Shown one piece after another: positions 33,501 through 45,433 of a DNA stretch of 64,000 bases (the first letter of the stretch is position 1; each line of letters starts with the position of its first letter). A program made the position numbers and the translations under genes. The notes under the pieces were generated by a model. The model saw only the letters and a program-made list of their open reading frames with translations. It was not told the origin of the DNA and did no database searches. The stretch comes from Xanthoparmelia taractica (Eukaryota > Ascomycota > Lecanoromycetes > Lecanorales > Parmeliaceae). The stretch is taken from NCBI GenBank assembly GCA_033085395.1, contig JANQBS010000217.1:1-64000 (forward strand). The letters are read 5' to 3'.

Positions 33501-34347
33501 AGTGAGGGAAAAGACATTAGCTCAGGAAGATCCGGACCTCTTGGGATCTAGAAATGCATTAGCGTCCATATACATCGATTTGGGCAAGTACGAGGAAGCT
33601 GAAAAGGTTTCCGTTGAGATTTTGGAAGTATACACGAGACGCCATGGACTCCAGCATCCGGAGGCTCTTTATGCAATGCGTAATCTATCGGAAGCATATT
33701 TGCGACAAGGAAAACCTGAAGAAGCCGAAACCCTGATCACTCAACTTGTTCCATTATCTAACAAAGTTTTCGACCCCACTCATTGGTGGACCATTGACGC
33801 TAGGGGAACCTTGGCCGAAATCTACCGCCGCCAAGGTAAACTCGATGAGGCGAAAGAAATTTGTCTACTATGTCTCGAGATTGCGCAGAATCCTTATGGC
33901 AGGCTACATAACACAATCTTAAGAACTAAGAGTACCCTTGGCCTCATTTACAGAAATCAAGGAGAGTTCATTGATGCATTACGACTGTTGAAGGATACCG
34001 CGGATACCAGCACGGAACGTTTGGGGTCCGATCACCCCAATACTTTGTGTCGTATACACGATCTTGCAATCTGCTACCATAAAATGGGAGACAGGGACCA
34101 CGCCATCCAATTAATGACCGAAGTGCTCGAGAAGCAGAAAAGAGTCCTCCCTGCAAATCATCCTAATATTACGAGGTCTGCAAAACAGTTAGCATCTTGG
34201 AAGAGCGAGGTGGAGGAGAGCGTGGAACGGGAAACCAAGGAAGAGGAGAGCGAGGTAGAAGAGGACGACGAAGAGGATTTCATGCGGGAACAACTCGGCA
34301 AAGTCCAAATCTCCTCTCCAGTCATCTTGGAAGACAAGTCAAGATGA
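30548..34347 (+). CDS. NLR-like receptor: alpha/beta hydrolase, NB-ARC, TPR repeats
   Basis: Four exons: 30548-30876, 30933-31500, 31549-32018, 32079-34347 (3,636 bases, 1,211 residues). The intron 1 join gives ADCVAISGLASHPFGSW; intron 2 is GC-AG (GCAAGT donor, 48 bp); intron 3 splits the Walker A motif. The N-terminal region (about 100-290) is a serine-hydrolase-like domain with FLAHSLGGIVLK (Ser198), as in SesB-type effector domains. NB-ARC follows: FVGRE, Walker A GLGGIGKSQ (Lys457), Walker B WLLILDNADD (Asp532), ITTRDRG. Residues about 815-1160 are kinesin-light-chain-type TPR repeats of about 42 residues, then an acidic tail (EEESEVEEDDEED). Fungal STAND proteins of this plan are thought to act in non-self recognition and programmed cell death; the ligand is unknown. 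The gene appears intact. Confidence 0.9.
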
Positions 34348-35519
34348 TCGCAAAGGGAAAGGGTACCGCAGACATGATGATTGTAGGAAGATGGGCGCAC
34401 ATACTACTGAGTGCTTGATGTTGGCATGATCTGCAGATCTTGTTGTTGTTCGGTTACTTAAACCATGGTGTGCGGCGAAAGCTTGTTCGGTTCTGGATAT
34501 GCGCTCGAGTATCATTGTTTTCCCTTCTTTTTCTTCTTTTGATGGTAGGATTAGAGTCAAGATGAGTCGCTCTTCCCAATATCTCAGGCGTTGGTTTGAG
34601 TCGCTTTTATGAACTCTTGAGTTTCATAACGAAGCGGTTTTGGATTATCTTTACAAAGATTCATGCATGAGCGGCAAGGAAACTTCATTGAACCACCATA
34701 ACAGTCCCCGGACAAAGTTCATTCAATTGAAAGGGTCCTCTTAGTATAGAGGTATAACACTATATGAAAGGAGGTCGTTCCAACTTGGCACGCTAGTGTA
34801 GGGCCGAACGCTTAGGGCGTCAACTCTTCGCCTACCTAAATCAGAGTCGACATTATTTTATAAGTCATCGAAAACATCAATGAAAGAATTGATTTTAGAT
34901 TAAAGCCATACTTAATCCCATCTGTCACACTTGATATACATTGTTGACTACTGCAAACCTGCTGTTCAACTGTTAAGTGTACAGTCAGTTGATACACGGT
35001 TGCCAATACTGTTATCTCGTGCAATCAAGCAAGGAGCGTCATAGGACGTTGTTGCATTTTAGCAATGGACGAGCACGCTGTACAGCGAGCCACTCCATTG
35101 GTCTATTGCACAGCTAGGGTTCGAAGTGATGACGGAGTTGAGGAAACGAGTTCTGGAGTCCTTAATGTGTTCTTCGGCATTGCTCAGGGCATTGGTGATA
35201 ATCTTGGTGTTATGGTTTGTATCATGAATATTCGCTTATTGACATGCAATATTCCCTCGAGAGGGTGTTTTTCTTTGTCTAGAGCATTGCATTGTTACAC
35301 TAGTTCCCAGCAGCAGAGAAACATCTCACCGCTTCTATCTTTGTGGAATCAACACGTCTAATCAACACTTCACCAACTAGTATTTCTACTTTCAACGCAT
35401 CCAATCAACTTCAAAACTCCCGCGATATTCTCCAGAAATTCATCATCTAATAAACCGAAGTATAAACCACCACTTGCACCACGAAAGAGAATCAAAACAA
35501 ATTACAGCTACCCTAACCC
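34348..35519. other. Intergenic
   Basis: 3' flank of the receptor and upstream region of the RING gene. A 98-codon frame at 35065-35361 has no recognisable motif and is not called. Confidence 0.4.
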
Positions 35520-36230
35520 ATGGCCGTCAACCTCAAAGCTCTCCTAAAAAAGACACAACTCCTCCATCCCACCGAGGTCAAAGACAAAGCTTGTATCATC
35601 TGCTTGGAAGACTACCTTCAAGGCCCATCGCGAGAACTGCCACGCAAACTCCCCTGCGGTCATCTCATCGGATCAGAATGCCTTTCTGTCTGGGCATCCT
35701 CGCAAACCCGCGTCACCTCCACCAAGTGCCCTTGGTGCAGACAGCGAATTATAAAACCGGTACGGCGTAAGAGGGCAGCTAGAGCTGTCAATAGAGAACA
35801 CGTGGAGTATGTTTCACGCTTGATCGACCTCGCATTCCTCCTTGCATCGCGGGTAACCTATTACGTGAACCCACTCACCTGGCTCCTACTTGGATTTCTG
35901 TATGTGTACACAAGTACTGCGGTCAAACGCCGGGTTTCAGTTCATCCTCGTCTCGGGATAATGTTATTGGTCCTGGGCTTTTACATTGGGATCCTCTCTG
36001 ATAAGAATATTGGCTGTTTGTTGATAAAGTACGGTAAGGCGCCGTTCGAGACTACTATTCTGAGGGTCTACAAGAGCCACACGTGGGCTGTGTTGGGCTT
36101 GTCGCTGGCTGTGGTTTACGTACAGTTCGTTCTGGCAAACCTGACCGGCGGGGCACATGGTTACTGTTCAAGCCTTCATGTACTTCTCTGGATGCATGTA
36201 CTTTCATGGCTTGAATTGGGTTTTATCTAG
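35520..36230 (+). CDS. Membrane-anchored RING-type protein
   Basis: Single exon, 236 residues. Residues 25-73 form a RING-like zinc finger: C25-I-I-C28, C46-G-H48, C54, C70-P-W-C73. The ligand normally found between H48 and C54 (about position 51) is Gly, so one of the eight ligands is absent; this GH..GxxC form recurs in fungal RING proteins. The rest holds about four hydrophobic segments (LLLGFLYVYTS, LGIMLLVLGFYIGIL, WAVLGLSLAVVYVQFVLANL and a C-terminal HVLLWMHVLSWLELGFI), so it probably sits in an intracellular membrane. RING proteins of this sort act as E3 ubiquitin ligases with an E2 partner; that activity is inferred. The start at 35520 is the first ATG of the frame. Confidence 0.72.
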   Translation: MAVNLKALLKKTQLLHPTEVKDKACIICLEDYLQGPSRELPRKLPCGHLIGSECLSVWASSQTRVTSTKCPWCRQRIIKPVRRKRAARAVNREHVEYVSRLIDLAFLLASRVTYYVNPLTWLLLGFLYVYTSTAVKRRVSVHPRLGIMLLVLGFYIGILSDKNIGCLLIKYGKAPFETTILRVYKSHTWAVLGLSLAVVYVQFVLANLTGGAHGYCSSLHVLLWMHVLSWLELGFI

Positions 36231-39200
36231 GTGGGTGACCTGGTAGCGGGATGCGGCATGAGACTCGCGGTAATGAGCTTGCGGTTGCGGACCTCAAATT
36301 TCCAGGGTACTAATTAGCTGGGCAGAAGGGAGGAGGCGAAGGAGGCGTCAGCTCGGATCGATGGATTGATAAGCTTTCAGCAGTGATGATAAAATTGGTT
36401 TTCTTTGAAAGGGATTCTATGCTACCACTACTATCATGGCCATACGCTCTCTTTCCTACCAGAACGCTGAATAATGCCAAGGTCACTTTTTCTATTCATT
36501 GAAGCATTTTTACAGGATATGAGACCAATCTAGCTAATCCCTATCAGCTCTTTCCTTCCTATCCCATCTCCCTGTGCCGTTAACAGGCGGAGCCTTTCAC
36601 AACTGAAATCCTTCGACTCACCCACCATCCGGTCTATACACAACTTTTCTGTGTCTCTTTCCAATCGGTAATAGCGTCTTCAGCCGCTCTACCATTCATC
36701 TATATCTGCTGCGATCATCTGGACCACTATCTCCCAACTTTCCTTTCAATATATTAGACGGTCGCTCTCTACTCGGGGAATCATCACACAAACCAACCCT
36801 ATCTCATTCTTAGTGAAACTGACTGCTTCACTTGTATCACCATACTTCCATTGATAGCTACGGTTGATCCTCGTGTACTACCACTACCAACACCATTTTC
36901 TTCAATGGAATGCGCGTCTTCTTTCTCTGCTTCCTTCTCAAACCTCGGCAACGGATGGTGTAAGGTGTTGGAATGAAGACAACGGATATGCATCTCTATC
37001 GTTTTGTGGTGTTCGGAGTCTGGGCGTGCGGTGGCGAGGGGGACGGCAGATGCGCTCGCGCAAGCGAATCTGATGTGCTGCTGTCTTACTTTATGCCGGT
37101 GGGATTGAGTAGGGAGGTGGATGGCGATGGAAGTGTTAAGTTGGGGTGTTGTGTTGGATCCAAGGGGGATGGGGTTTTGCTGGAAGGGTATTCTGGGTAA
37201 ATGGGATCACGTGGCGGTCATGTGTGACTAGATTATCTAAGCTCGATGTGAAGATGCTGGTATGCCTATTTATGAGATCGATTATTGTAACGATATGGCA
37301 CTGTTTTTTGGCATTTGGGGTTCTCGGGGTAGATGTCAAACTTGGGCTTTGGCACTTTCCATAACACTTGATGCTAAATTTCCATGGCGCGTTCTTTGTG
37401 TGTTTTTTTTTTCTCTTTCTTTGGTAGTTTAAAACACTCTTGCTTGACACCATCATTATCATCACATTATGGCTGTTCTGCGTTCCTTTCCTCCAAAGCT
37501 AATTTCCCAGCGGACTACGTCCTCGTGCTTACAGACATCTAGCGATATTGCACATCCTTTCTCCTTTAATTAAATTCAACGCATTCTGGGGAGCCATGAA
37601 GAAGTCATTGAAGGATGTAGCTGTGTACTCGCAAGTGGCGTATCCCATGTTGGGCAAGCCAATCTTGAAATTACGAGAGAAGCTTGCGAAAGGATCTCGA
37701 AAGCAGAGACGCTCGTGTATTTTATAGGCCTCGCAAGATGGTAGTCTAATCCTGTGAGGACTGACTACATTATAGGACAAATCGCAAGGGAATATAAGGC
37801 GTACCTTTGTTGTAATGTACTTTCCAGGCCCGGAGTACCTGATCGAATGCCCTATAAGTAATTCAATCTGCAATCTCTGGCCTTAAAGACATTACATCGA
37901 GAGTTCGAGCGGCTAGACCAAGCCCAAAAGATATCTGGATGGTGACAAAGATGTTTTCTTACCTGGGGTTATTATGACCCTCATGAAGCATGCAGTCAAA
38001 ATCAATGGCAAATGGCAGGCTTGAAACTGAGACTATGACAGTGGAAAGTTAGCTCTATCCTGATCCGTAGCTGTTGTCCAAAGTATTGAGTAAGTACAGG
38101 TGTCGCATGATGGCCATAGACCACTTCCAGGCCAGTAATGCCTTCCTTTCAGCGATTTTGACTAACAACCCTGACCTCATCGCTAATCGTTTCCCAGCTT
38201 CTTGCTAGCCATAGAGCTCTCCCTGCTCAGCTTTTTAGCATTTTTCTTCCTTGCCGCGCTCTTTATCATCTTCATGACTAGCATCGCTGGTCTATTACCA
38301 ACGCGTACGGAGGATATGAGGGCCATTCTTGTAAAATTTAGCATGTTCAGTCTGCCCACATCTGATCACCATGTCTAATGTCTGTGAGAATCTGAAGCTC
38401 GGTGTTTGTAGGCGCGTTTGACAGCAAGGCCTCGCGAAGTGTCTTTAGTATAGAGTCGGAACACCTCAGATTCCCATACTGTAGGGTTGGACTCCACACA
38501 TGTATGACACTACCGGCACGTTCCACAGTAGGTCACACCTTTCTCCTCCAAACAGCGAGCACAGGAACGACATTCTGTGCAGAAGACTACACGTGAATCC
38601 CTTTACTGTTGTACCGTACCTTAGCGTGATTACACTCTACACCATTAGCTCCTTGGCGCCCGACCGCTCTCTTCTTTGCATGATGTTGCTCCCTCTCTCA
38701 CATCATCATCGAAGACTCATTGTGAACGCAACTAAGACGATGCTACGATGAGAAGGCCTTGAATATATGGATACCAATGTACGGAACTGGAACTTCTGAA
38801 ACTGGAACCAAGAAGCCGCTGTGCTATCGCTTGTCTGGCGAGTAGTATGCCTCTCCGATTTCGGTGCAAGCTTGAGCTTACAGATCGATTCCGTAAGTCT
38901 CTGCGCTTCGGCTGAGAAATTCCCAGATGGAAAGACTACGCGAGGCAACTCGAGTGGGTCTCATTGCCGTAGCGTCGCTGACCAACTCAGCGCAGATCTT
39001 CCGCACAATTCGCCCTTGCCACCACCCTTCCTAATGATTCCTTCGAGAGCTCTAGAAGAAAGATGGATTCTTAGATCTGTGCCGATATTGAGCACGAGGC
39101 GCAGCAAAGAGGAGGAAAAGGTCCCCACTACATGATAGGACGTATAAGTGCTGCAAGCATATGCAACCAATGTATCCTAGATAGCTGCCTTCACATCAAA

Positions 39201-39892
39201 GCCACAGCTGATAGGGAGGAAGGGCCTGCGCTGCAGTGGAAGAGTACAATATGCGAGTGGGGTATAGGATTGCAGATACAGGCGAACGATAGGCAAAGAA
39301 TCTTGTCAATGAGATAGGTGCTGCTTGGCAATGGACGAGCCCCCGTACGCAGCCGGCTGGAATGCTGGTGCCGTTGACAACATGAGAACGACATAACTGC
39401 GCATTTGTTTAGACAAAAGTTCCTAAGTATGCGAAGTGCTAGTACATAGATCTGCATGGGAGAGCTACGCGTAGAAGCAAGCCTTGGACGTGGGTGAAGG
39501 CTTGCGCTACGTTCAAAACGAGCTTGTCCTCGACTTCTTCTCCTTCACACCCTAAGGAGCAAATCGTGGCGTTCGTTGCAGATATGGAGCGAACAGCAAG
39601 CTCCGACCGAGCTCACCGGTAATTCCCTATTGGGCTTGTAAACTTGGGTCACGAGCTGGCGAGGCAACTATCGGATGATTGCTCTTTTTGTGCCGAGTGC
39701 TACTAATCAAGAACTAGGATGCCGCTCTGTTATCACCAACTATACGCTCTCGGCCAATCACACCGGTTGCGAATGAAACAGACATCGACAAAATCATCCT
39801 TTGGTCAGCAAAGCTGCCCTTGCACCGCGATACTTCTGTACACCATAGAAGGAAATGGCAGCGCTTGGCTGATCTGCTCGCCTGCTTTTGAC
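36231..39892. other. 3.7-kb gene-poor stretch
   Basis: No frame above about 115 codons looks protein-like. A short plus-strand patch near 37570-37740 (FWGAMKKSLKDVAVYSQVAY) has protein-like composition but is followed by several stops; it may be a relic, family unknown. Nothing else is supported. Confidence 0.4.
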
Positions 39893-41064
39893 TCACCCCG
39901 CAGCACGAAAGCGTGCCTGATCTGGATCTGGCACGAAAATTCCGTCTTGAAACACTCCAAACCGACCATTGTGATGCACAATAACATCGGAAGCTCCCTT
40001 TCCCCGTCGCGCACGCCGTCTACGAAAGAACTGCCCTGTCTCTTGCGCCTCCTGATCCTTGCGGTCTCTCCACAGGTGGAAAGCTTGTTTGACCCACCAC
40101 AGACTTCCGAGAGCCTGCTGGCCACGGAAGACCTGAATACTTTGCCAGGTCGGTTTGAGAACTATGACATTGCAAGTATCTTGAAGGTGTTCGATCATGG
40201 TCTTTGTACCTTGGCAGGTCTTGGCGATAGGGTATTGTCTGCTAGGATCGCAAAGAAGAGTAACGGATAGGTCGGTGTACACGTCGCCGCGAGAGTGGTT
40301 TTTTGAACTACCTATAATCTGATTGGGTGAGCATAAAAGCGTCCCGCAAGACGAGGACGACGGCCTACCTCAAGATGCGCTTGTGTCTTTATATTTTTTC
40401 CGTTGGTATAAAATAAGACCTGAAAAGTAAGAATGTCGCCGATCTTGATCACGCCATTGGTGAAGAGCGTGTCGAATTTCATACTGCTTTGGAGATTCTT
40501 CACTATGGCGGGGTCGACATTATTGTGCTGGACCCAGAGTGGATCGTAGTCTTTGATGCTGCCAATTGCAGTCCCGTCGTGTGGGTTAGTCGACTGCGAA
40601 GACGGGGCGCTTCTCTGTGGGGAATCCGAGTCGACGGTCATCATGTTGTCTAACTGTAGACCGTAAGGAGAAAAAGGCTCCTGAGGTTCAGCGTTGGGAG
40701 TTGTTATGGCCGCAGAGTTTGACGAGTGATCAGCCTCGTCCCTAACGCATGATTCATAGTAAGGGCTTGGAGCCGCTGGATAGCTAAGAGTCGTATGCTG
40801 GAAATGCGTCGCAAGGTGAGCGCTCGGAAGCTGCTCCCCAAAATGCGTAGATTGCTGAGGGGTCGGTGGCTCAGGATAGGTTGTGCACTGCTGATATGGC
40901 GACGTAGCCGATTGATGCGGGGGAGCGAGTGTTGTGAGGTTGAGGTATTGCTGAAGGAGCCCGTTCGCCTGCTCATGTGGGAGACCAAACTGGTCACAGA
41001 TGAAATGAGTATAATCTGCTAACCAGTCCAGAATGGCTTGATTTGAAGGAGGATTTTGCTCCAT
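39893..41064 (-). CDS. Uncharacterised Gln/Ser/Pro-rich protein with conserved C-terminal domain
   Basis: Two exons, 41064-40369 and 40318-39893 (1,122 bases, 373 residues). The 50-bp intron (GTAGGC...AATCAG) joins KTQAHLE to IIGSSKNHSRGDVYTDL without a frame change. Residues 1-165 are rich in Gln, Ser, Pro and Thr and probably disordered. From about 175 a folded domain begins: YDPLWVQHNNVDPAIVKNLQ, FDTLFTNGVIKIGDILTFQV, then VTLLCDPSRQYPIAK, SIQVFRGQQALGSLWWVKQ and a basic stretch RRRRARRGKGAS. The segment around IKIGDILTFQV is faintly like RAMA/ASXH-type domains of chromatin proteins, but this is weak. I do not assign a function. The plus-strand frame 39719-40270 covers the same DNA and is taken as a shadow. 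Confidence 0.6.
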
Positions 41065-42378
41065 GACCCTGCCGTCTTACCCAGATCAGTTATGTCTTAA
41101 AGACGCAGGCTGAAAGGCCTTGGCAAACAACTGAAAGCTCACTCTAACAGACACGGGCTGACGGTTTGATGGCTTTGTGTGTATATAGGGCAAGTCCTCA
41201 GAGCGTCTTGTAACCTTTATGAAAAGAGAAAGGAGTTGCTAAAAAGTGGACGGCAGATGGTCGTTGTGTTGCTGAGTGCGAGAATGTGTGGTCAAGGAGC
41301 CCACTTTGTGGTGTTGAATGAACATTTCGCCTCACTGCTCGGCCAATTGCCGCTGTAACCACGCTCTCTATATATGTTTACTTCAAGAGGCCAACCTTAG
41401 CTGAAATGACATCTTGATTCACAAGTCTTGACTTCACAGTCCATCGTTAAAACATACTTGCTTGATCCCTCCTAAAAAAGACAGAAGGAGCATGAGTGAA
41501 GAATCGTTTTTTTGGCCCTGAAATTGGTCTGTCTCTGCTCCTTGTGGAAGAGACAGAAGACGGACAAACAAGCTACTTTAGGAATCGAACCTCGTACATG
41601 TAATATAAGCTTCTTACGACGGAGACCCGCGTAATTTAGCGCTGTCTGGGAACGGCTTTCTTTTACTGGGCATTATGGGACGTTTGAGGCACTGGCAAGG
41701 GGAGAAGATTTCAGAGGCAATGGCCTGCATGACTCATTTACCAAAGGATATCTACGGACTTCGGCGGGTGACTGGCTTCTACAAGCTCAGCGCTTGACGG
41801 TTGGGTTAAATCATGTGCTTCTCCGGTCTGGCTTGTCAATCGAGTCACACTTGGTATTCGCTTCGAAGGTGATGATGAGATGTATGGATCCTTAAGCGGC
41901 TTTGTTCATCATTATCTCTTTGATCGTACCGAACAGATCTGAAAAATTCAGCAGGAGAATCTTTTGTTGAGAGAGTATCATGTCGCTTGGATCGTTGTCA
42001 AACTTGTGATCAAAATTTTTGGGGTTTGAGAACTCAGTGGTTTACTTTGAGTCTTTGCGTGTGCCGGGCTTGGGCTTCGAGGATTTGATGAGGTATCTTA
42101 CATGAGGGGAGGTATGAGAAGTGAGGTTCGGTATTTGGATTCGAGCATGGCTGGTGGTCGAGGGTTGAGAGAGAGAGACTTGGTGTTGTTGGCAAGGTGC
42201 GAGGACGTATTTTAATACGATTTTTATGGGTATGTTGGAGAGGATGTGTTGATAAGTAGAGGGGGGTTTGAAAGCAGGGGTTTTGTATGTAAGCTTTCCC
42301 ACGAAAACACTATTGCATTGCAAAGAAGGGAGCGCCCCCAAGCTCTAGCATTCACTACTATTCTCTACACCCCCCCAA
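41065..42378. other. Intergenic
   Basis: Upstream region of the 41-kb gene and 3' flank of the spherulin-4-like gene. A tRNA B-box-like sequence (minus strand, 41598-41581) is present, but no cloverleaf can be built. No gene is called. Confidence 0.4.
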
Positions 42379-43170
42379 TCATCCCGCTTGAACCGCGGCC
42401 GCAAGCTTTGTTAAGAGCGTTGAATCAAACGAATTATAACAGCAGTCCGCACTAAAAAACACCGCCTCCACCCCTTCCAGCGCCATCGTATGCACCAGAC
42501 TCTGCACGTTGGCCGTCTTGGGCGTGCTGTTCACTATGATGGCGCTCTGGCCCCGATACCCGGCCGGAATGGTCGCGATCGTCGTGTCATTCTTGTAGTT
42601 GGAGAATGGGTTCTCGAACTCCACCATCGTGTCGCAGTAATTGAAGAGCTGGGTCGGGGCTAAGGCGCCGGGGTTGAAGACGACGGGGGTGATGTCCGAG
42701 GGGACGGTGGCGTAGGCGTAGGCGGAGGCGTTGTGCATGTAGGTGTATACGGGGCTGGTGGTGGTGCTGTTGACGTCGTCGAAGAAGATGCCGTCGATGG
42801 AGATGTCAGCGCTGGTGTAGCTGGCCCAGGAGGCGTAGACGCTGATGTCGGCCGTCACGGCGCTGTAGGCGCGCTGCGTATATTTTGTGTCGACGTAGCC
42901 GAGCGTTTGGACGTTTTTGTAGCTGTTGAGTTTGGCGATGGCGGCGATGTAGTTTTGGTCAGGGTAGGTTGTCGTGCCGGGGCCGCTGTTGGGGTTCACG
43001 ATTACTTGCCATTGCACATTGGGGTAGGCGGCGATGGCGGCGGTGACGTTGCTCCAGGCGGAGGCGGAGGTGCCGGGGTAGAGGTAGAGGGGGAGGAGGA
43101 TGAAGAGGGAGGTTGTGGGGAGAATGGAGATGAAGAAGGGAAAGAGGAATACGAGGGATTTCATGTTCAC
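42379..43170 (-). CDS. Spherulin-4-like secreted protein
   Basis: Single exon, 263 residues. A hydrophobic signal peptide (residues 3-22, SLVFLFPFFISILPTTSL) leads into LLPLYLYPGTSASAW, QVIVNPNSGPGT, LGYVDTKYTQRA, DISIDGIFFDDV and ADCCYNSFDS, the ordered motifs of the spherulation-specific family 4. This family adopts a TIM-barrel fold related to glycoside hydrolases; bacterial relatives act on amino-sugar polymers, but fungal substrates are not settled. The paired Asp in IFFDDV are likely active-site residues. Probable N-glycosylation sites (NVT, NST, NAS, NDT) fit secretion. A second Met two codons on (43164) is an equal start. Its shadow on the plus strand (42733-43338) is Gly/Val-rich nonsense. 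Confidence 0.88.
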   Translation of the reverse strand: MNMKSLVFLFPFFISILPTTSLFILLPLYLYPGTSASAWSNVTAAIAAYPNVQWQVIVNPNSGPGTTTYPDQNYIAAIAKLNSYKNVQTLGYVDTKYTQRAYSAVTADISVYASWASYTSADISIDGIFFDDVNSTTTSPVYTYMHNASAYAYATVPSDITPVVFNPGALAPTQLFNYCDTMVEFENPFSNYKNDTTIATIPAGYRGQSAIIVNSTPKTANVQSLVHTMALEGVEAVFFSADCCYNSFDSTLLTKLAAAVQAG

Positions 43171-45433
43171 GAAGGTATTGGTGCAGGGATTTGCGTTGCC
43201 GAAGAGGTTGTTGAGATCGTAGAGGGAGCTGGGTATTTTGTAGGGTTGAGGAAAGCTTTATATACCTTTTGGAGACATGGTAGGTCTTTGGTACTGCACA
43301 ATAAGCCAAGTCTAGCCCAAAGTTTCAGGAAGTGGTAAGCCGGGCGGGGTGGATTCCGCAGGGCTCTACTCCTATTTCGGCTCCGAACCCGATGCCCGCT
43401 TGCCGAGAGAGGAAAGTATTTACCCAGGCTAGAAAGATCTTCGGAGTCTTCGAGACATCTATGTTGATGAGATCGTCTCACTCAGGTCTAGACGGGAGCA
43501 GAGTTACATCTGTGGGGGTAAGGAAAAGCCTCAGGCAGGTGGAGTGCAAGCGGAACGCCAAAGCCTTATATTCCAAACCTGGGGCAAAGTTCAGCGTCAA
43601 GCGTGAATGATCCTGACAATCTCGGGTATACCCGAAGATGAAACCGACGGGTTAAATACGAGATAGAATAGAGTAACATCGGTCAGGCTCCAGGTATTTC
43701 TATAGCTCAGACCTTCAGGCCGTGTGGAATAGGTTGCCCTCGGATTTGACCGGTATCTCGATAAAGACGGACATGTGGCTTGACACAAAAAGGAAGTGGT
43801 CGGTCAGCATATTCGGACATGCTCTGTGACACTAAGGACTGAATGGCGAATATGAGCCAATGGCATCGCAATGCAATGCAATGCTTGACCGTGCTTGCTC
43901 GTCACACTGACTCTGCAATCCTGCTCTGCCTCTTCTGCTGTATATTATTGAAACCCCAGGGTACCTTTGCCCTACGCAAGTGAAATGGAAATTTTAGGGC
44001 TAGGGCTGTGCTAGCCCCGTGAGCAGCCAAGACGCTCGTAGCGGACGCTGTCTACATCAAGCTTAGACTGTCAAGTCTGCTAAGGAAGGAGAAAGCGGAG
44101 GCGCAGGGCAAAAGGTTCAGATGCGTGCTAGAGATAATGTGCTAGACTGATATGGTTGCAATAATACGATTAAAGTCGGTCTAATTCTCTAAGCTGAGTA
44201 CGCTATCGTGCATATGCAGACCTTGCCATCGTCTCGTACAATACATTGAAATGGGCTCAGAGAGGCTAGAACATACATTGTGAGTGTAGAATCCTTGTAG
44301 CAAGCAGAATGTCAGACTGGATTGCAGTCTGTAGTACCTTTTTAAATAGCAGTAGCGAGCTATTCTCAGCGGCAAGGCTTGCCCTGACCTCGTTTGCTCT
44401 CCTTCGCCTGCTTATTCAGAATCCCAGAAAGGAGCAGACGATGTTGCCATCTATGCTTACCGTCACGGAACGGTTCATTGGTCAGGTACACTGTATAAGC
44501 TGTAATTAGAGGAGGACGTCTTGTACCCCCACGCTGGTAGGGGTTCTCGGGAACCTAGATTAGAGGTCTCCTGTTGCGATCGACAAAAATCAACGCCAAC
44601 CCCTCGCGCCGATCCTCCAAAGATCCTCGTGTCTTGGTCAAGACTCGACGCAAATGGTAACAGACATCGCTGGGCGTCGCCGACTCGCTGAGCCATGTGG
44701 CATGAACCGCGCCGTAGCATATCCTAGAAAAGTCAAACTTTATTGACTTGAAACAAGAGCACAAACCACGAAAGATGTCCTGAGATCCTCAAGCTTCTCA
44801 GCAATGCTTAAGGCTTGATACCTCTACTCGGTCAACAACAATCGGCCCAAAAAAACCAGCAGTTTGCCGTTGACTGAACGTGTGGCAAGTCTTCCAAAGC
44901 TCCAATCAAATACGATGCTGATCATTTGGGTACGTACCATGCCCTGACTGCCAGCTCCCTTTGTAATCTCGTTTCATTATAAAGTTTGATTTCTGCTTGC
45001 TCGTTTCACGTCTCGAAGCGCCGGGCCTTTAGTCGGTCCGTAGATGCGCCGGTGCGATAGAGTCGCCTTTGGGCCGTTTGTATGAAAGTCAGCGAAGACG
45101 CGCTTTATTACAATGCTGAGCGCTACCCCGTGGGCTTTAAAGCCATTATATCTTAAAGTTTAAAAAGCTTGTTAGGGTGCTTAGATCTGACAGACATGTT
45201 AAGCCTCGCGCAATTCGGATGATTGGGGACGAGCGCCTAGAACGTATGTTCTGGTAGCTTCATTGCATCCGTATAGGATCTTATTTTATTTGAGGCAGCA
45301 GTGTCCTACCGTGGTGCTGGATGGGTCTCGGACGATTGTAACTGCAAATACTTTATTCCCAGACTGCCATCTGAATTCGCTGTTGGTCTGTCGTCCCTAT
45401 AGATTGGTATATCCGAAGTGCAGTCAAAGGAAT
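43171..45433. other. 2.3-kb intergenic region
   Basis: Divergent space between the spherulin-4-like gene (minus) and the secreted protein gene (plus). Small frames occur on both strands without recognisable motifs. Contains a short ATGCA repeat near 43868-43884 (GCAATGCAATGCAATGC). Confidence 0.4.

Noticed and set aside
39719..40270. Plus-strand frame of 183 codons
   Set aside because: Antisense to the second exon of the two-exon gene whose splice join is clean.
41570..41660. tRNA-like sequence on the minus strand (GGTTCGATTCC B box)
   Set aside because: No acceptor stem can be formed and the T stem has mismatches; at most a tRNA relic.
42733..43338. Gly/Val-rich plus-strand frame of 201 codons
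   Set aside because: Complement of the spherulin-4-like gene; repetitive composition typical of a shadow frame.
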